A stretch of 64,000 nucleotides of DNA from Phenylobacterium sp. GTDB lineage: Bacteria > Pseudomonadota > Alphaproteobacteria > Caulobacterales > Caulobacteraceae. The translations under genes and the position numbers were made by a program. The stretch spans positions 51,666 through 115,665 of the forward strand of contig NZ_JANXWD010000115.1 of NCBI RefSeq assembly GCF_025351295.1, in the 5' to 3' direction. Shown here piece after piece: positions 50,360-64,000 of this stretch (its first letter is position 1; each line of letters opens with the position of its first letter). The notes beneath the pieces were generated by a model. That model was not told where the DNA came from. It saw only the letters and a list, made by a program, of their open reading frames with translations, and ran no database searches.

Positions 50360-51055
50360 TCATGCCGCCCCTTCCAGCCGCATTGCCTTGCGGTCGCGCA
50401 CGATCTCGTCATAGGCGGCGTTGATCGAGGCGGCCTTGGCCTCGGCGACCTCGACGAATTCCTGCGGCAGGCCGCGCGCGCGGGCCCGGTCGGGGTGGGA
50501 TTCGGAGAGGTGAGCGCGCCAGGCGGCGCGCACCGCCTCGTCCGGCGCGTCTGGCGCTACGCCCAGGATCACGTAGGGGTCGTCGTTGGCCGCGCCAAGG
50601 TAGGTGGCCTTCAGCCGGCGGAAGGTGAGCGGCGACTGGCCGAACAACTCGCTGACCCGCGCCAGGTAGCTGAGCTCGTCGCCGGTCACCACGCCATCCG
50701 CGGCGGCGATATAGAACAGGCCGTCGAGCACGTCCTCCAGCAGCCGCGGGCAGCCGCCATAGCGCTTCTTCAGCCGGCGCGCATAGCCCTCGAAGCCGCG
50801 AGTGGTCTGGCGGGCCAGCTGGTACAGGCGGCGGATCGCGCCCTCGCTGCCGGCGTCGGCCCGGAAGATCACCGAGAACACGTCGTATTCCTCGGACTGG
50901 GCTTGGCCATCGGCCTTCGCCAGCTTGGCGCCCAGGGCGGTCACGGCGGTGGAAAAGGCGGGATCCGCGCCAGGCAGCCCCGGCGGGCATTCCTCGCACT
51001 CGGCCTCATCGACCCCACGCACGGCCAAGCCGGCTATTTTGCGCCAAAAGCTCAT
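50360..51055 (-). CDS. TerB + DnaJ domain protein (DjlA-like)
   Basis: TerB-like region then DDPYVILGVAPDAPDEAVRAAWRAHLSESHPDRARARGLPQEF J-domain with HPD. Confidence 0.92.
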   Translation of the reverse strand: MSFWRKIAGLAVRGVDEAECEECPPGLPGADPAFSTAVTALGAKLAKADGQAQSEEYDVFSVIFRADAGSEGAIRRLYQLARQTTRGFEGYARRLKKRYGGCPRLLEDVLDGLFYIAAADGVVTGDELSYLARVSELFGQSPLTFRRLKATYLGAANDDPYVILGVAPDAPDEAVRAAWRAHLSESHPDRARARGLPQEFVEVAEAKAASINAAYDEIVRDRKAMRLEGAA

Positions 51056-51117
51056 TTCGCTGTGGCAAGCCTTACGTCCGCCGCGACCGCATGACAATCA
51101 CACCCAGAGGTTAAGTT

Positions 51118-54831
<3,714 letters not shown>

Positions 54832-54858
54832 ACAAGATCAACGGCTTCAAGGACCTGA

Positions 54859-55509
54859 ATGACCCCCTTCGCGATCGCCCTGGCCCTGTTCGCCCAGGCT
54901 CCAGACCCCCCCCAGGCCGCGCCCGCTGGCGCGCCGCCGGCCGCCGAGGCCCCGGCCGCGCCGGAGGACCGCCTGCCGCGCGGCGCGCCCAAGGACGACT
55001 ACCCGTTCGTAGCCTGGTGCTATGGCGCGCTGCGCGGCTACCTCGACCTGCATGACGAGATGATGCCCGAGGTCACCCGCATCGAGAGCCAGTTCCGCAA
55101 GCCGGGCACCCGGCTGGAGGACGACCTGAAGGTCTATGCCGACCTGCAGAAGGAGAGCCGCCTGCGGCTGAAGGTGTTCCAGGCGGCGCTGACCGCGGCC
55201 GAGAAGGCCTCGGTGCGGCCGATCAACACGCTCGGCGGCGCGGCCGTGCGCCAGGGCGGCACGATCTGGAACACCGGCCCCGAGGTCACCAAGGCCCGCA
55301 AGGCCCAGGAGTGGATGAGCTGGGCGCTGCCCGCCCGCTGCGACACCGTAGCCGCCAGCCTGGAGACCCGCGCCAAGCTGCTGGGCGCGACGTTCCGGGT
55401 GAACGCGGAGCCGGCGACGCCGGCCGCTGAAACCGAAGCGAAACCCACTGACGCGCCGGCAGCCGAGACCACCGCCAAGCCGGAACCGCCGAACGCCGCC
55501 CAACCCTAG
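54859..55509 (+). CDS. Hypothetical protein (Ala/Pro-rich ends)
   Basis: Coding-like 216 aa with plausible signal peptide. Confidence 0.7.
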   Translation: MTPFAIALALFAQAPDPPQAAPAGAPPAAEAPAAPEDRLPRGAPKDDYPFVAWCYGALRGYLDLHDEMMPEVTRIESQFRKPGTRLEDDLKVYADLQKESRLRLKVFQAALTAAEKASVRPINTLGGAAVRQGGTIWNTGPEVTKARKAQEWMSWALPARCDTVAASLETRAKLLGATFRVNAEPATPAAETEAKPTDAPAAETTAKPEPPNAAQP

Positions 55510-55516
55510 ACTAGGA

Positions 55517-55559
55517 TCGTCGTCCCACGGTCAGCCGAAGGCTCATCCGTGGAATGACG
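55517..55559. repeat. Intergenic hairpin between convergent genes
   Basis: CGTCGTCCCACGG...CCGTGGAATGACG with inner AGCCGAAGGCT. Confidence 0.65.
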
Positions 55560-55572
55560 GCGGTTGTGGGGG

Positions 55573-56745
55573 TTAGCGCGCCAGAAACCCCGCCAGCCGC
55601 GCCAGGCCGGCCGCGTTCTTCTCCGGCCGGGCGGCGAAGCACCAGCGCAGCCAGCCCTCGCCCTCCGGGCCGAAGGCGGCGCCGGGGGCCAGGCCCAGGC
55701 CGACGTCGCGGATCAGCTCCTTGCAGAGCGCCACGGAGTCTGTGCAGCCCGCGACCCGGAATAAGGCGTAGAAGCCGCCGTCAGGCTGCGGCGCCTCGAT
55801 CCCCGGGATGGCGCGCAGGCCGGCCAGCACCTGTTCGCGCGCGGCGATCAGCTCGGCGCGGACGCTGGCCACATAGGGTTCGCCGTGGTCCAGGGCGGCC
55901 TTGGCGCCCTCCTGGATGAAGTCCGGCGCGCAGGAGGTGTTGTACTCGATCAGCACCCCCAGGCCGTCGATCAGGGCCGGCGGCACGACCATCCAGCCCA
56001 GCCGCCAGCCGGTCATCCGCCAGGCCTTGGAGAAGCTGTTGGTCCCGATGATGCGGTCCTCGAGCGTGGCCAGCGGCAGGAACGAGGGCGCCGAGGGCCG
56101 GTCGAAGGTCAGCCGCTCATAGACGTCGTCGCAGACCAGCCAGATGCCGTACTGGCGGCACCGCGCCAGGATCGCGGCGCGGTCGGCCTCCGGCAGCATC
56201 CAGCCGGTGGGATTGTTGGGCGAATTGAGGATCAGCATCCGGGTGTCCGGCGTCAGGGCGTCCATCAGCCGGTCAAGGTCCAGGCGCCAGCGGCCCTGGG
56301 CGGGCTCCAGCGTGACCATCTCCACCCGCGCCGAGAGGATCTTCGGAATCTCCGGCACATTGGGCCAGCTCGGCCCCAGGACCACCGCGCGATCGCCCGG
56401 CGAGATGACCAGCTGCGACGCCAGCATGACCGCATTGACGCCCGAGCTGACGATGGCCAGCCGGTCCACGCCGATGGCGGTCCCGTGCAGCCCTGTGAGG
56501 TAGGTCGACAGCGACTCGCGCACGTCCGCCCGGCCGAGATTGTGGGTGTAGTAGGTGCGGCCGTCCAGCAGCGCCCTGGCGGCCGGCTCGCGGATGAAGT
56601 CCGGCGTCGACTGGTCGGATTCGCCGAACCAGAATGCCAGGATATCGTCCCGCCCGAGGCCGGCGTTCGCCACCTCCCGGATCTTGGACATGCGGAGCGT
56701 CTGCACCTCGGGGCGCGGAATCGGCGGGAACATGGCGTCAGACAT
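55573..56745 (-). CDS. PLP-dependent aminotransferase (class I/II)
   Basis: LILNSPNNPTGWMLPEADRAAIL, TNSFSKAWRMTGWRLGWMV (PLP Lys). Confidence 0.95.
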   Translation of the reverse strand: MSDAMFPPIPRPEVQTLRMSKIREVANAGLGRDDILAFWFGESDQSTPDFIREPAARALLDGRTYYTHNLGRADVRESLSTYLTGLHGTAIGVDRLAIVSSGVNAVMLASQLVISPGDRAVVLGPSWPNVPEIPKILSARVEMVTLEPAQGRWRLDLDRLMDALTPDTRMLILNSPNNPTGWMLPEADRAAILARCRQYGIWLVCDDVYERLTFDRPSAPSFLPLATLEDRIIGTNSFSKAWRMTGWRLGWMVVPPALIDGLGVLIEYNTSCAPDFIQEGAKAALDHGEPYVASVRAELIAAREQVLAGLRAIPGIEAPQPDGGFYALFRVAGCTDSVALCKELIRDVGLGLAPGAAFGPEGEGWLRWCFAARPEKNAAGLARLAGFLAR

Positions 56746-56792
56746 AGGCGAGGCGGCGGCCGCGCGAAACGGCCGCCTGCGGCAAACCGGAC

Positions 56793-58190
56793 CTAGTTGG
56801 CCGGCCCGGTGATCGGCCGGGCGTCCTGCCAGCGATAGGGCAGCGTGTCGGGCGTCACCTGCACCTCGGTGGTGAACTTGAACGGGTACTTGCCGCCGCT
56901 CGGGTAGGTGACCTCGACGAACCACGCGGTGTAGCCGGCCGGGGGCGCCTCGACCCGGGCGACGAAGGTCTTGTCGCCGCGCGCCGGAACGAGGCTCGAG
57001 GTGAACGTCCGGCCGATGGTCTGGACGCGGAAGTCGCGGGCCTTGGGGTTCGTCGCCTGCCAGAGGCGGACCTCCACGCCCTCCGCGCCCCGGACCGTGA
57101 TCGCGCCGTCCTTGCCCACCTGCCAGGTAAAGTCCGGGATCGGCCGGCCGCTGATCAGGGCGTCGTACCAGGCGGTGATGCTGTCGGTGACGTCGGTCCC
57201 AGCCAGGGAATGGTTGGCGTTGGGGATCATGCGCAACCGCTTCTGCTGTGGCAGCAGATGATAGGAATAGCGCGTGTTGTCCGGCGGAAAGTATTCGTCG
57301 CCAACCGCGTTGACCACATACTTCGGGATCTTCATCCGCGGCCGGTCGCGATAGTTCAGCGGGTCCTCGATCCGGTTCACCTCGACCATCGGCGACTTGC
57401 CGATCCGGCCCGGGATCAGGCCGTGGTCGACGTAATCCTGCAGGGCCGGCGAGAAATAGCCCATGGCTTCCCAGTGGTGGCGGGTGGTGGCGTCCACATC
57501 CAGGACGTTGATCACCAGGGGGGCCATCCCGATGACACGCCGGTCCAGCAGTCCGACCAGCCACGTCGTCCAGCCGCGCTTCGAGGCGCCCGCGACCACG
57601 AAGCCGTCCACCTTGATGTGCTCCGTGGCCAGATATTGCTGCACGGCGGTCATCGCGGCGGTCCCGCTCTTCACCATCGGCAGGCGCAGCAGCGCCTCGG
57701 GGTCGGCGCCCCTGGTGTAGCGGGCCTGGAGGTAGGCGATGATGTCGTCCTCGACGCGGGCGCGGTCGGGACTGTCGGGGAAGCGCATGGGCTGGTTCGG
57801 AACCTGCCCCAGTTCCGCGACCACCGAGTTCGTGTCGGTGGCGATCTTGGCCAGGTAGCTGGTCGGGCCGGACGGGGCAGGGTCGGTGTTGGCGCCGCCG
57901 TCGATGAACAGCATGGCCTTGTCATGGGCGACCTTGTCGGGGACGGTCACCCGCAGCCAGTGTTTCCAGACCGAGCGGTCGGTCTGCCCGGCCGACAGCC
58001 AGGTCTGCGAGGTCAGGGCCAGCACCGCGCCGTGGTAGCCGGGACCGGTGAAGGTCTTCTCGACCCGCCAGGCGAAGCTGGGATCGGGTCGCGCCACATA
58101 GGCGTCGAGCACATTCGGCGGGTTCGCCGCCGCCGGCCCGCCAGCCAGCGCAAGGGCGGCGATCGTACCGGCCAGCAGCTTGAGCATCAT
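56793..58190 (-). CDS. PhoPQ-activated pathogenicity-related (PqaA) family protein
   Basis: LDAYVARPDPSFAWRVEKTFTGPGYHGAVLALTSQTW...VAGASKRGWTTWLVGLLDRRV. Confidence 0.92.
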   Translation of the reverse strand: MMLKLLAGTIAALALAGGPAAANPPNVLDAYVARPDPSFAWRVEKTFTGPGYHGAVLALTSQTWLSAGQTDRSVWKHWLRVTVPDKVAHDKAMLFIDGGANTDPAPSGPTSYLAKIATDTNSVVAELGQVPNQPMRFPDSPDRARVEDDIIAYLQARYTRGADPEALLRLPMVKSGTAAMTAVQQYLATEHIKVDGFVVAGASKRGWTTWLVGLLDRRVIGMAPLVINVLDVDATTRHHWEAMGYFSPALQDYVDHGLIPGRIGKSPMVEVNRIEDPLNYRDRPRMKIPKYVVNAVGDEYFPPDNTRYSYHLLPQQKRLRMIPNANHSLAGTDVTDSITAWYDALISGRPIPDFTWQVGKDGAITVRGAEGVEVRLWQATNPKARDFRVQTIGRTFTSSLVPARGDKTFVARVEAPPAGYTAWFVEVTYPSGGKYPFKFTTEVQVTPDTLPYRWQDARPITGPAN

Positions 58191-58244
58191 CTGTCCCTCC
58201 CCAGGGCGGGCGCAGCTTGCTGGAGGCCGGCCGGATTGGAAAGG

Positions 58245-59015
58245 TCAGAGCTTCCGCTTCTGGGCCAAAGCCGTACAGCTGGCCGAGCCGATGTGGCCCT
58301 GTTCGTCGTGCAGCAGGCAGTCGGCGACCGCGACGCCGTCGGTGGCGCCATGAGTCAGGGTCTCGAACCCGATCCATTCGCTGACCGGCTCGCGGTGGAG
58401 ATAGACCGTCACGTCGGTGTTGATGTAGCCCAGCCCCTGGTCGCCGCCGTTGGCGAACGGGCTGGCGAAGTCGGCGGCCACGGCGACGCGGGCGAAGGGG
58501 GTCAGCGGCACGCCATCGACCAGCTCGCGCAACTCGGCCATCCAGGTGCGGCGCGGGCCCTTGCCGCGGAATTCGCCCAGGAAGGGCCGCATGTCCCACA
58601 TGCCGCCCAGCGGCCGTTCCGGCGGTGGCGGGACGTCAGCCGGGGCCGGCGCGTCCCAGGGCTCGCGCATCCAGACGCTGCCGGGGGGGTTCTCGGTCCA
58701 GCGCAGCAGCTGGCAGGTGGCGCGCCCGGCGCTGACCCCGCCGGAGATGAACTCCGCGTCGATCACCTTGATCCGGTAGCCGTCCTTCACGACGCGGGTC
58801 ACGACTTCGACCGGCGACAGGTCGGGCAGCTTGTACATGTCCACCGTTAGCCGGGCCGGCATGTACTCGGGTGCGCGGTGGCGGCGCTCGATCTCGGCGC
58901 CCAGCAGGCCCACGATCACCCGGCCGTGCAGGGAGTTCGGGTCCCACGGGCCGACCCCGGCGCGGGTGGGGACGAACAGGTCGCCGTCTTTTCGAAAGAA
59001 GGGTTCGTTGGCCAT
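58245..59015 (-). CDS. Acyl-CoA thioesterase family protein
   Basis: PWDPNSLHGRVIVGLLGAEIERRH...PARLTVDMYKLPDLSPVEVVTRVVKDGYRIKVIDAEFISGGV. Confidence 0.85.
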   Translation of the reverse strand: MANEPFFRKDGDLFVPTRAGVGPWDPNSLHGRVIVGLLGAEIERRHRAPEYMPARLTVDMYKLPDLSPVEVVTRVVKDGYRIKVIDAEFISGGVSAGRATCQLLRWTENPPGSVWMREPWDAPAPADVPPPPERPLGGMWDMRPFLGEFRGKGPRRTWMAELRELVDGVPLTPFARVAVAADFASPFANGGDQGLGYINTDVTVYLHREPVSEWIGFETLTHGATDGVAVADCLLHDEQGHIGSASCTALAQKRKL

Positions 59016-59041
59016 GACGGGCGCGAACCTGCCGGAGTCGG

Positions 59042-60319
59042 TCAAGCTTGGCTAGGCGCCGCCGCCAACGGGGCCTCGGGCGGGGCCTTGCGCGCCACGA
59101 TCGTCGTCACCGCCATGTCGCCGGTGACATTGCCCAAGGTGCGGAAGATGTCGGGGACCACCTCCACCGCCAGCAGGATCGGCAGCAGGTCGATGGGCAG
59201 GCCCAGCGCCAGGCAGATCGGCGCCACGCTGACGATGAACGACACCTGCCCCGGCAGGCCCACCGAGCCGATGCTGACCGCCAGGGCCACCAGCACCCCG
59301 CCGACGTACTGCAGGGTCGAGGGATGCAGGCCATAGACCTTGGCCACGAAGATGCAGACCGACAGGTTGACGGCCGGGCTGGTCATCCGGAACACCGCCA
59401 CCGCCAGGGGCAACACCAGGTTGGCCACCCGCGGCGGCGCGCCCAGGTCGTCGCGGGAGCGCTCGATCATCGCCGGCAGGCAGGCCAGGGACGACTGGGT
59501 GGCGAAGGCGGCCACCAGCACCGGCGAGGTCGCCCGCGCCCAGCGCCCGACCGGCACGCGCCCGACGGCGATCGCCAGGCCATAGGCGATGATCGCCACC
59601 GCCAGCCCGCTCAGCGACGCGGTGACCACATAGTGGCCAAGCACGCCGGCCGCCCCGACCCCGGCGCGCAGCCCGACGCCCAGGCCGAGCGCGAAGACCC
59701 CGATCGGCGCGGCCTGCAGCACCCAGCGGACGATGACGATCATCGCCTCGCCCAGGCCATTGAACACCTCCAGCAGCGCCCGGCCGCGTCCGTCCGGCAG
59801 GCGGGTGAGCGCAAAGCCGGTGAACACCGCGAACACCACCACCGGCAGGACGGCGTCCTCGGCGGCGGCCTTGATCGGGTTGGCGGGGGCCAGGCTCTTC
59901 ACCCAGGTGACGAAGTCGGGCGCGATGGGCGTGCCGACAGGGGGCGCCTGGGCCCCGGCCCGGAGCGCCGCCGAGGATGCCTCGCTGACCGGCCAGACGG
60001 TGAGCAGGCCGTTGACGAACAGCACCGCGAACACTGCCGACAGCAGCAGCAGGACCAGGAACCAGGCCACAGCCCGCATGGCGAGCCGGCCGGTGGCCGC
60101 GGCGTCCGACACCTGGGCGATGCCGGTCACCAGCACCGCGAAGATCAGCGGCACCACGGTCATCCTCAGCGCATTGAGCCAGAGCCCGCCCAGCGCCTCG
60201 ACGCCGGCGATGACCTTGGCCGCGCCCGGCCCGCCGTAGACGGCCGCCACGGCGCCGACGCCCAGGCCGACGACCAGGGCGATCAACACCTGCACGCTCA
60301 GGGATCGAAGGAATTTCAA
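59042..60319 (-). CDS. Dicarboxylate/amino acid:cation symporter (DAACS family)
   Basis: LWLNALRMTVVPLIFAVLVTGIAQVSDA, AAFATQSSLACLPAMIE. Confidence 0.93.
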   Translation of the reverse strand: MKFLRSLSVQVLIALVVGLGVGAVAAVYGGPGAAKVIAGVEALGGLWLNALRMTVVPLIFAVLVTGIAQVSDAAATGRLAMRAVAWFLVLLLLSAVFAVLFVNGLLTVWPVSEASSAALRAGAQAPPVGTPIAPDFVTWVKSLAPANPIKAAAEDAVLPVVVFAVFTGFALTRLPDGRGRALLEVFNGLGEAMIVIVRWVLQAAPIGVFALGLGVGLRAGVGAAGVLGHYVVTASLSGLAVAIIAYGLAIAVGRVPVGRWARATSPVLVAAFATQSSLACLPAMIERSRDDLGAPPRVANLVLPLAVAVFRMTSPAVNLSVCIFVAKVYGLHPSTLQYVGGVLVALAVSIGSVGLPGQVSFIVSVAPICLALGLPIDLLPILLAVEVVPDIFRTLGNVTGDMAVTTIVARKAPPEAPLAAAPSQA

Positions 60320-60385
60320 AAGCCGCCGCCTCTACTGCCCGGCGGCGATCTGGCCTGCGGCGCGTCCGCACCGCAAGCTAAGTTG

Positions 60386-60562
60386 TCAGGCCATCCGGCT
60401 CCGATAGCGGACCGACAGCGCCGCGGGCATCGAGGGGTCGCCGTCGCGCAGCCGCGCGGCGACATCCTGCAGGGCGGTGTCCTGGTCGCCGAAGCGCGCC
60501 AGCTCGCAGCCCTCGCTGCGGACGATCCACCCGTCCTGGTCCTCGACGACTTCGTAACGCAT
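60386..60562 (-). CDS. Small hypothetical protein
   Basis: MRYEVVEDQDGWIVRSEGCELARFGDQDTALQDVAARL. Confidence 0.7.
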   Translation of the reverse strand: MRYEVVEDQDGWIVRSEGCELARFGDQDTALQDVAARLRDGDPSMPAALSVRYRSRMA

Positions 60563-60637
60563 GACAGTCCCGGTTGCTTGCGACCGGGCGTACGGCACCG
60601 GGCGCCTGCAACAATTGCGCCCATCGTCGCAGGAATT

Positions 60638-61447
60638 TCAGCGGGTTCGGGCCGGAACCTCGACGTCGCAGACCGAGAAGGCCGCGCCCCTGGCCCGCCT
60701 CAGCGCCGACACCCGCCTGGCGAACGCCGGACCCCGTTCGTCCATCACCTCGATCCGCGGCTGCTCGGCTTTCGGCAGGTCGGCGGCCACCCGCACCTTG
60801 AGCATGCGGTCGGGGCTGCTGGGCGGCTCGCCGATCGCCACCGCCCGCACCACGTCCAGGCCCACCACCGCCCGGCCGACGACGGTGTAGTCGTGATCCA
60901 GCCTCCGCGCCGGGGCGCGCATGAAGAAGATCTCGCTGTTGGCGCTGCCCGGATCGGCCTGGCGGCCCATGCCCATCACGCCGGAGCAATAGGCGCCCCA
61001 GGCGCGCAGGCGACGATCGGTCCCCAGCGCCTGTTCCGCGGCTGAGACGCCCTGGAACGGCGTAGCCCCCACGAACCCCTCCTGGGCGTCGCCGCGCGAC
61101 ACCACCACGCGCGCCGCAGACGCCGGCAGGCGGAAGCTGAACTCCGGCGGCAGGTCCGGGTGGCTCGAGACCCCGCCATCCTTGTTGTTGGGATTGCCGG
61201 TCTGGTCGACGAAGCCGTCGATCACCCGATGGAACAGCAGGCCGTCGTAGACGCCTTCGCGGGCCAGCAGCTTGATCCGCGCGACGCCCTGCGGCGCGAG
61301 GTCGGGGCGCAATTCCACCACGATCCGGCCCTTGCTGGTCTCGATGACCAGGGTGTTGTCGCGGTCGAGCGGGCGCCAGTCGCGCGGCGCGGGCGCTGCG
61401 CCCAGGAGCGCCACCGCCGCCAGTCCGATCGCCACTATCCGAAGCAT
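60638..61447 (-). CDS. Cyclophilin-type peptidylprolyl isomerase
   Basis: VIETSKGRIVVELRPDLAPQGVARIKLLAREGVYDGLLFHRVIDGFVDQTGNP. Confidence 0.93.
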   Translation of the reverse strand: MLRIVAIGLAAVALLGAAPAPRDWRPLDRDNTLVIETSKGRIVVELRPDLAPQGVARIKLLAREGVYDGLLFHRVIDGFVDQTGNPNNKDGGVSSHPDLPPEFSFRLPASAARVVVSRGDAQEGFVGATPFQGVSAAEQALGTDRRLRAWGAYCSGVMGMGRQADPGSANSEIFFMRAPARRLDHDYTVVGRAVVGLDVVRAVAIGEPPSSPDRMLKVRVAADLPKAEQPRIEVMDERGPAFARRVSALRRARGAAFSVCDVEVPARTR

Positions 61448-61578
61448 GTCCGTCGCGCCCACTCATTCCGATCTGGCGATGATCTTTCCCGTTTTCGGGT
61501 CTTTGTCTCCGAAATGGAAGGCCTATCTTGCCTCTCGAAAGCGGCGCGGCAGGGTTCGCGCCCGAAGGGAGTAACATC

Positions 61579-62277
61579 ATGATCGAGCGCAGACCGTTCG
61601 ACGGGCTCGGTGGGGCCGACCACGGCTGGCTGAAGGCCCGCCATCACTTCTCGTTCGCCAACTATCATGACCCGCAGAAGATGGGCTGGGGCCCGATCCG
61701 GGTGTGGAACGACGACGAGATCGCCCCCAACTCCGGCTTCCCGCCGCACCCGCATGCCGACATGGAGATCGTCACCTACGTCCGTCAGGGCGCGATCACC
61801 CACAAGGACAGCCTGGGGAACGAAGGCCGCACCGAGGCCGGCGACGTCCAGGTGATGAGCGCCGGATCGGGCATCCGCCATGCAGAGTACAACATGGAGG
61901 CCGGCCCCACGACGCTGTTCCAGATCTGGATCGAGCCCAAGTCGCGCGGCGGCGCGCCCAGTTGGGGTGCGCGGCCGTTCCCGAAGGGCGCCCGGGCCGG
62001 CAGGTTCGTCACCCTGGCCAGCGGCCTGCCCGGCGACGCCGACGCCCTGCAGATCCGCACCGATGCGCGGGTGGCCGGGGCCACGCTGAAGGCCGGCGAG
62101 ACCACCGAATATGTGCTGGGCAAGGACCGGCACGCCTATCTGGTGCCGGCGGTCGGGTCGGTGGAGGTCAATGGGGTCTGGCTCGGGACCCGGGACGGCG
62201 CGGCCGTCAGCGACGAGGCGGTCCTGCGGGTCACGGCCCTGGAGGACGCCGAAGTCGTCCTTGTCGACGCAGCCTAG
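61579..62277 (+). CDS. Pirin family protein
   Basis: GWGPIRVWNDDEIAPNSGFPPHPHADMEIVTYVRQGAITHKDSLGNEGRTEAGDVQVMSAGSGIRHAEYN. Confidence 0.96.
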   Translation: MIERRPFDGLGGADHGWLKARHHFSFANYHDPQKMGWGPIRVWNDDEIAPNSGFPPHPHADMEIVTYVRQGAITHKDSLGNEGRTEAGDVQVMSAGSGIRHAEYNMEAGPTTLFQIWIEPKSRGGAPSWGARPFPKGARAGRFVTLASGLPGDADALQIRTDARVAGATLKAGETTEYVLGKDRHAYLVPAVGSVEVNGVWLGTRDGAAVSDEAVLRVTALEDAEVVLVDAA

Positions 62278-62425
62278 GAGGACAAACTGGGACGGGGGGT
62301 TTCAAGCCCTCCGTCTCGGCGTCGCCCCCGTCTCGCGCTGTGCGCTGGGGGAGGATCGGGTGCGATTGGGCCCGCGGCGGGGGCGGCCGCGGGCCCGTTC
62401 GCACGTCCGCTGATCGAAGGGAGAG

Positions 62426-62740
62426 CTAGCGGGCGGCGAAGGTGGTGGAGGCTTGCTCGAGCCGGGCGCTGCGGATCGCCGCCAGCTTTTCGTTGAGCTC
62501 GACCTTCACCCCGACGAGGCAGTTGGCGTGGGCGCCGACGGCCCGTTCGGAGAGGCAGAACTTGCGGCCGGCGACATCGGCGCGCTGGTTGTAGGCGGCG
62601 ACGCCTTCAGGGGTCAGGAGGTTGATGTCGGCCACCTTGACCACAGTCTGGGCGTGGGAGGCGGTGGCCAGGGCGGCGATGGGCAGGGCGGCCAGGGCCA
62701 GCATGGCGAAGCCGGAGATCTTAGAAGCGAAGTCGGTCAT
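62426..62740 (-). CDS. UrcA family protein
   Basis: Signal peptide; VVKVADINLLTPEGVAAYNQRADVAGRKFC...CLVGVKVELNEKLAAIRSARLEQA. Confidence 0.88.
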   Translation of the reverse strand: MTDFASKISGFAMLALAALPIAALATASHAQTVVKVADINLLTPEGVAAYNQRADVAGRKFCLSERAVGAHANCLVGVKVELNEKLAAIRSARLEQASTTFAAR

Positions 62741-62947
62741 TGTCGTGTCCCTCGAAGCGGTTTGTGCGTCCGACGGTGTTGTCCGCCGGCGAGGAAACGA
62801 ATACTTCGAGACGTCGATTAATTCTCGTGAATACGAGGTAATGACGGGGATTTAAGATAATTACAGACGTTTAATACTTTAACGCGATGTAATCTTCCAT
62901 CCCGACCCAGGCCCAGGCCCGCGGCAGCGGGCGTCCGAGCCGGAACC

Positions 62948-63157
62948 TCAGTGGAGCGCCATCGGCGTGACGACGGTCTCGTGCCACTCGCCCTCCGCGT
63001 CGCAGACCAGCACCGGCCAAGGGGTCTCGATCAGCCGCACCCAGTCGCTGGCGGCGGCCAGGGCTTCGTCGCGCGTGCCATAGGCGCCGAGATCGCCGCA
63101 TTCCACGTCCTGCAGGACCCAGAAGCCGCTGCGCGCCCGTACGGTGAAATCGAACAT
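62948..63157 (-). CDS. Small hypothetical protein
   Basis: MFDFTVRARSGFWVLQDVECGDLGAYGTRDEALAAASDWVRL. Confidence 0.65.
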   Translation of the reverse strand: MFDFTVRARSGFWVLQDVECGDLGAYGTRDEALAAASDWVRLIETPWPVLVCDAEGEWHETVVTPMALH

Positions 63158-63427
63158 GCACTGGTCCTCAACCCATGGGCATTGTCGCGGAACGGGGTTT
63201 CCCAATCACGAAGACCAGGGGCCGCACGGGCTGCGACCAGAGCGCGCAGGGTGGGCCGCCGGGAACCAAGGCCAAGGTTGGCGCATTGACCGCGTAGGAT
63301 TGCGATCGGGGAAGTCCGCCAGATGACGCGCAACGTACCCGCGACATTCAGCCGATGTTCAACTAGACCTTGGTGAGATGAGCGGATGCCCGACGACTTT
63401 TCCTCTCCCGGCGCTGGAGGCCTCGCG

Positions 63428-63805
63428 ATGACCATACCCGCGAGCCTCGCCGGCCTGCGCGTCCTCGTCGTCGAGGACGAGATGATGGTCTCGATGCTGA
63501 TCGAGGACATGTTGAGCGACCTCGGCTGTGTCGTCGTCGGCCCCGCCTCGCGCCTCGACGAGGCGATCGAACTGGCCGGGCGCGCCGAGATCGACTGCGC
63601 GGTGCTGGACGTGAACCTGGGCGGTCAGCCGATCTTCCCGCTGGCCGACCTGCTGCGGGCCAAGGGCGCGCCGTTCGCCTTCGCCACCGGCTATGGTGAC
63701 GCGGGCCTGCGGGAGGTGGATCGGGGCTCGCCGGTATTGCAGAAGCCCTTCCGGGAGGGCGACTTGGCGCGCGTCCTGGCCGAGCTGCGCGACCGGTCCG
63801 CCTAG
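63428..63805 (+). CDS. Single-domain response regulator receiver
   Basis: LRVLVVEDEMMVSMLIEDMLSDLGC...DCAVLDVNLGG...PFAFATGYGD...PVLQKPF; no output domain. Confidence 0.93.
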   Translation: MTIPASLAGLRVLVVEDEMMVSMLIEDMLSDLGCVVVGPASRLDEAIELAGRAEIDCAVLDVNLGGQPIFPLADLLRAKGAPFAFATGYGDAGLREVDRGSPVLQKPFREGDLARVLAELRDRSA

Positions 63806-64000
63806 AGGCTAGAGATAGGCCAGCGCGTGTCCTGCGACGCCGCTGAACAGCAGGCCCAGCGAGCCCGCCAACGCCGCCACTGAGAGCAGGATCTTCACGG
63901 CTTTGGTCTCCTCGTCCCCGGCAATATCGCCGTTAGGTGAGGAGATACCGTTAAGCGCCAGCGGCCGCCATGACCGTTTGCGCATAGCTGTTCTGCGGGT

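Noticed and set aside
62824-62837. CTCGT-GAAT-ACGAG inverted repeat upstream of urcA-like gene
   Set aside because: Only 5-bp arms in an AT-rich promoter; too weak to claim as an operator without conservation data.

Overview
A GC-rich (roughly two-thirds G+C by eye) alphaproteobacterial chromosomal window. Gene content and order (ubiG-lysC, ptsP, rodZ-like, ispG, prfA, prmC, DUF4167) suggest a Caulobacterales genome, possibly Phenylobacterium-like; that is inference. Most of the window is ordinary core and catabolic chromosome with about 60 credible CDSs; many ORFs in the supplied track are antisense shadows. I saw no rRNA, tRNA or CRISPR. Four areas stand out. (1) A 2.3-kb, lower-GC mini-island (19872-22188) is inserted between prfA and yihY. 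It is bounded by an exact 18-bp direct repeat and carries two ORFan-like genes, one with a HEPN-like RHKVAFH motif, plus a nonsense-interrupted and truncated tyrosine recombinase. (2) A DAB-type inorganic-carbon uptake locus (DabB-like/DabA-like) has a LysR regulator and two copies of a 42-bp operator region (GTTCT-N7-AGAAC). Between the copies lie a wrecked DUF3422 gene containing an apparent ~105-bp internal inversion and a possible decayed second lysR. (3) Palindromic intergenic repeat elements are found both between genes and, twice, inserted in frame inside a hydantoinase/oxoprolinase gene. (4) A ~200-bp MITE-like element overlaps the stop codon of a frameshifted TMEM175-family gene. No database search was possible; family assignments come from recognising motifs and conserved sequence.
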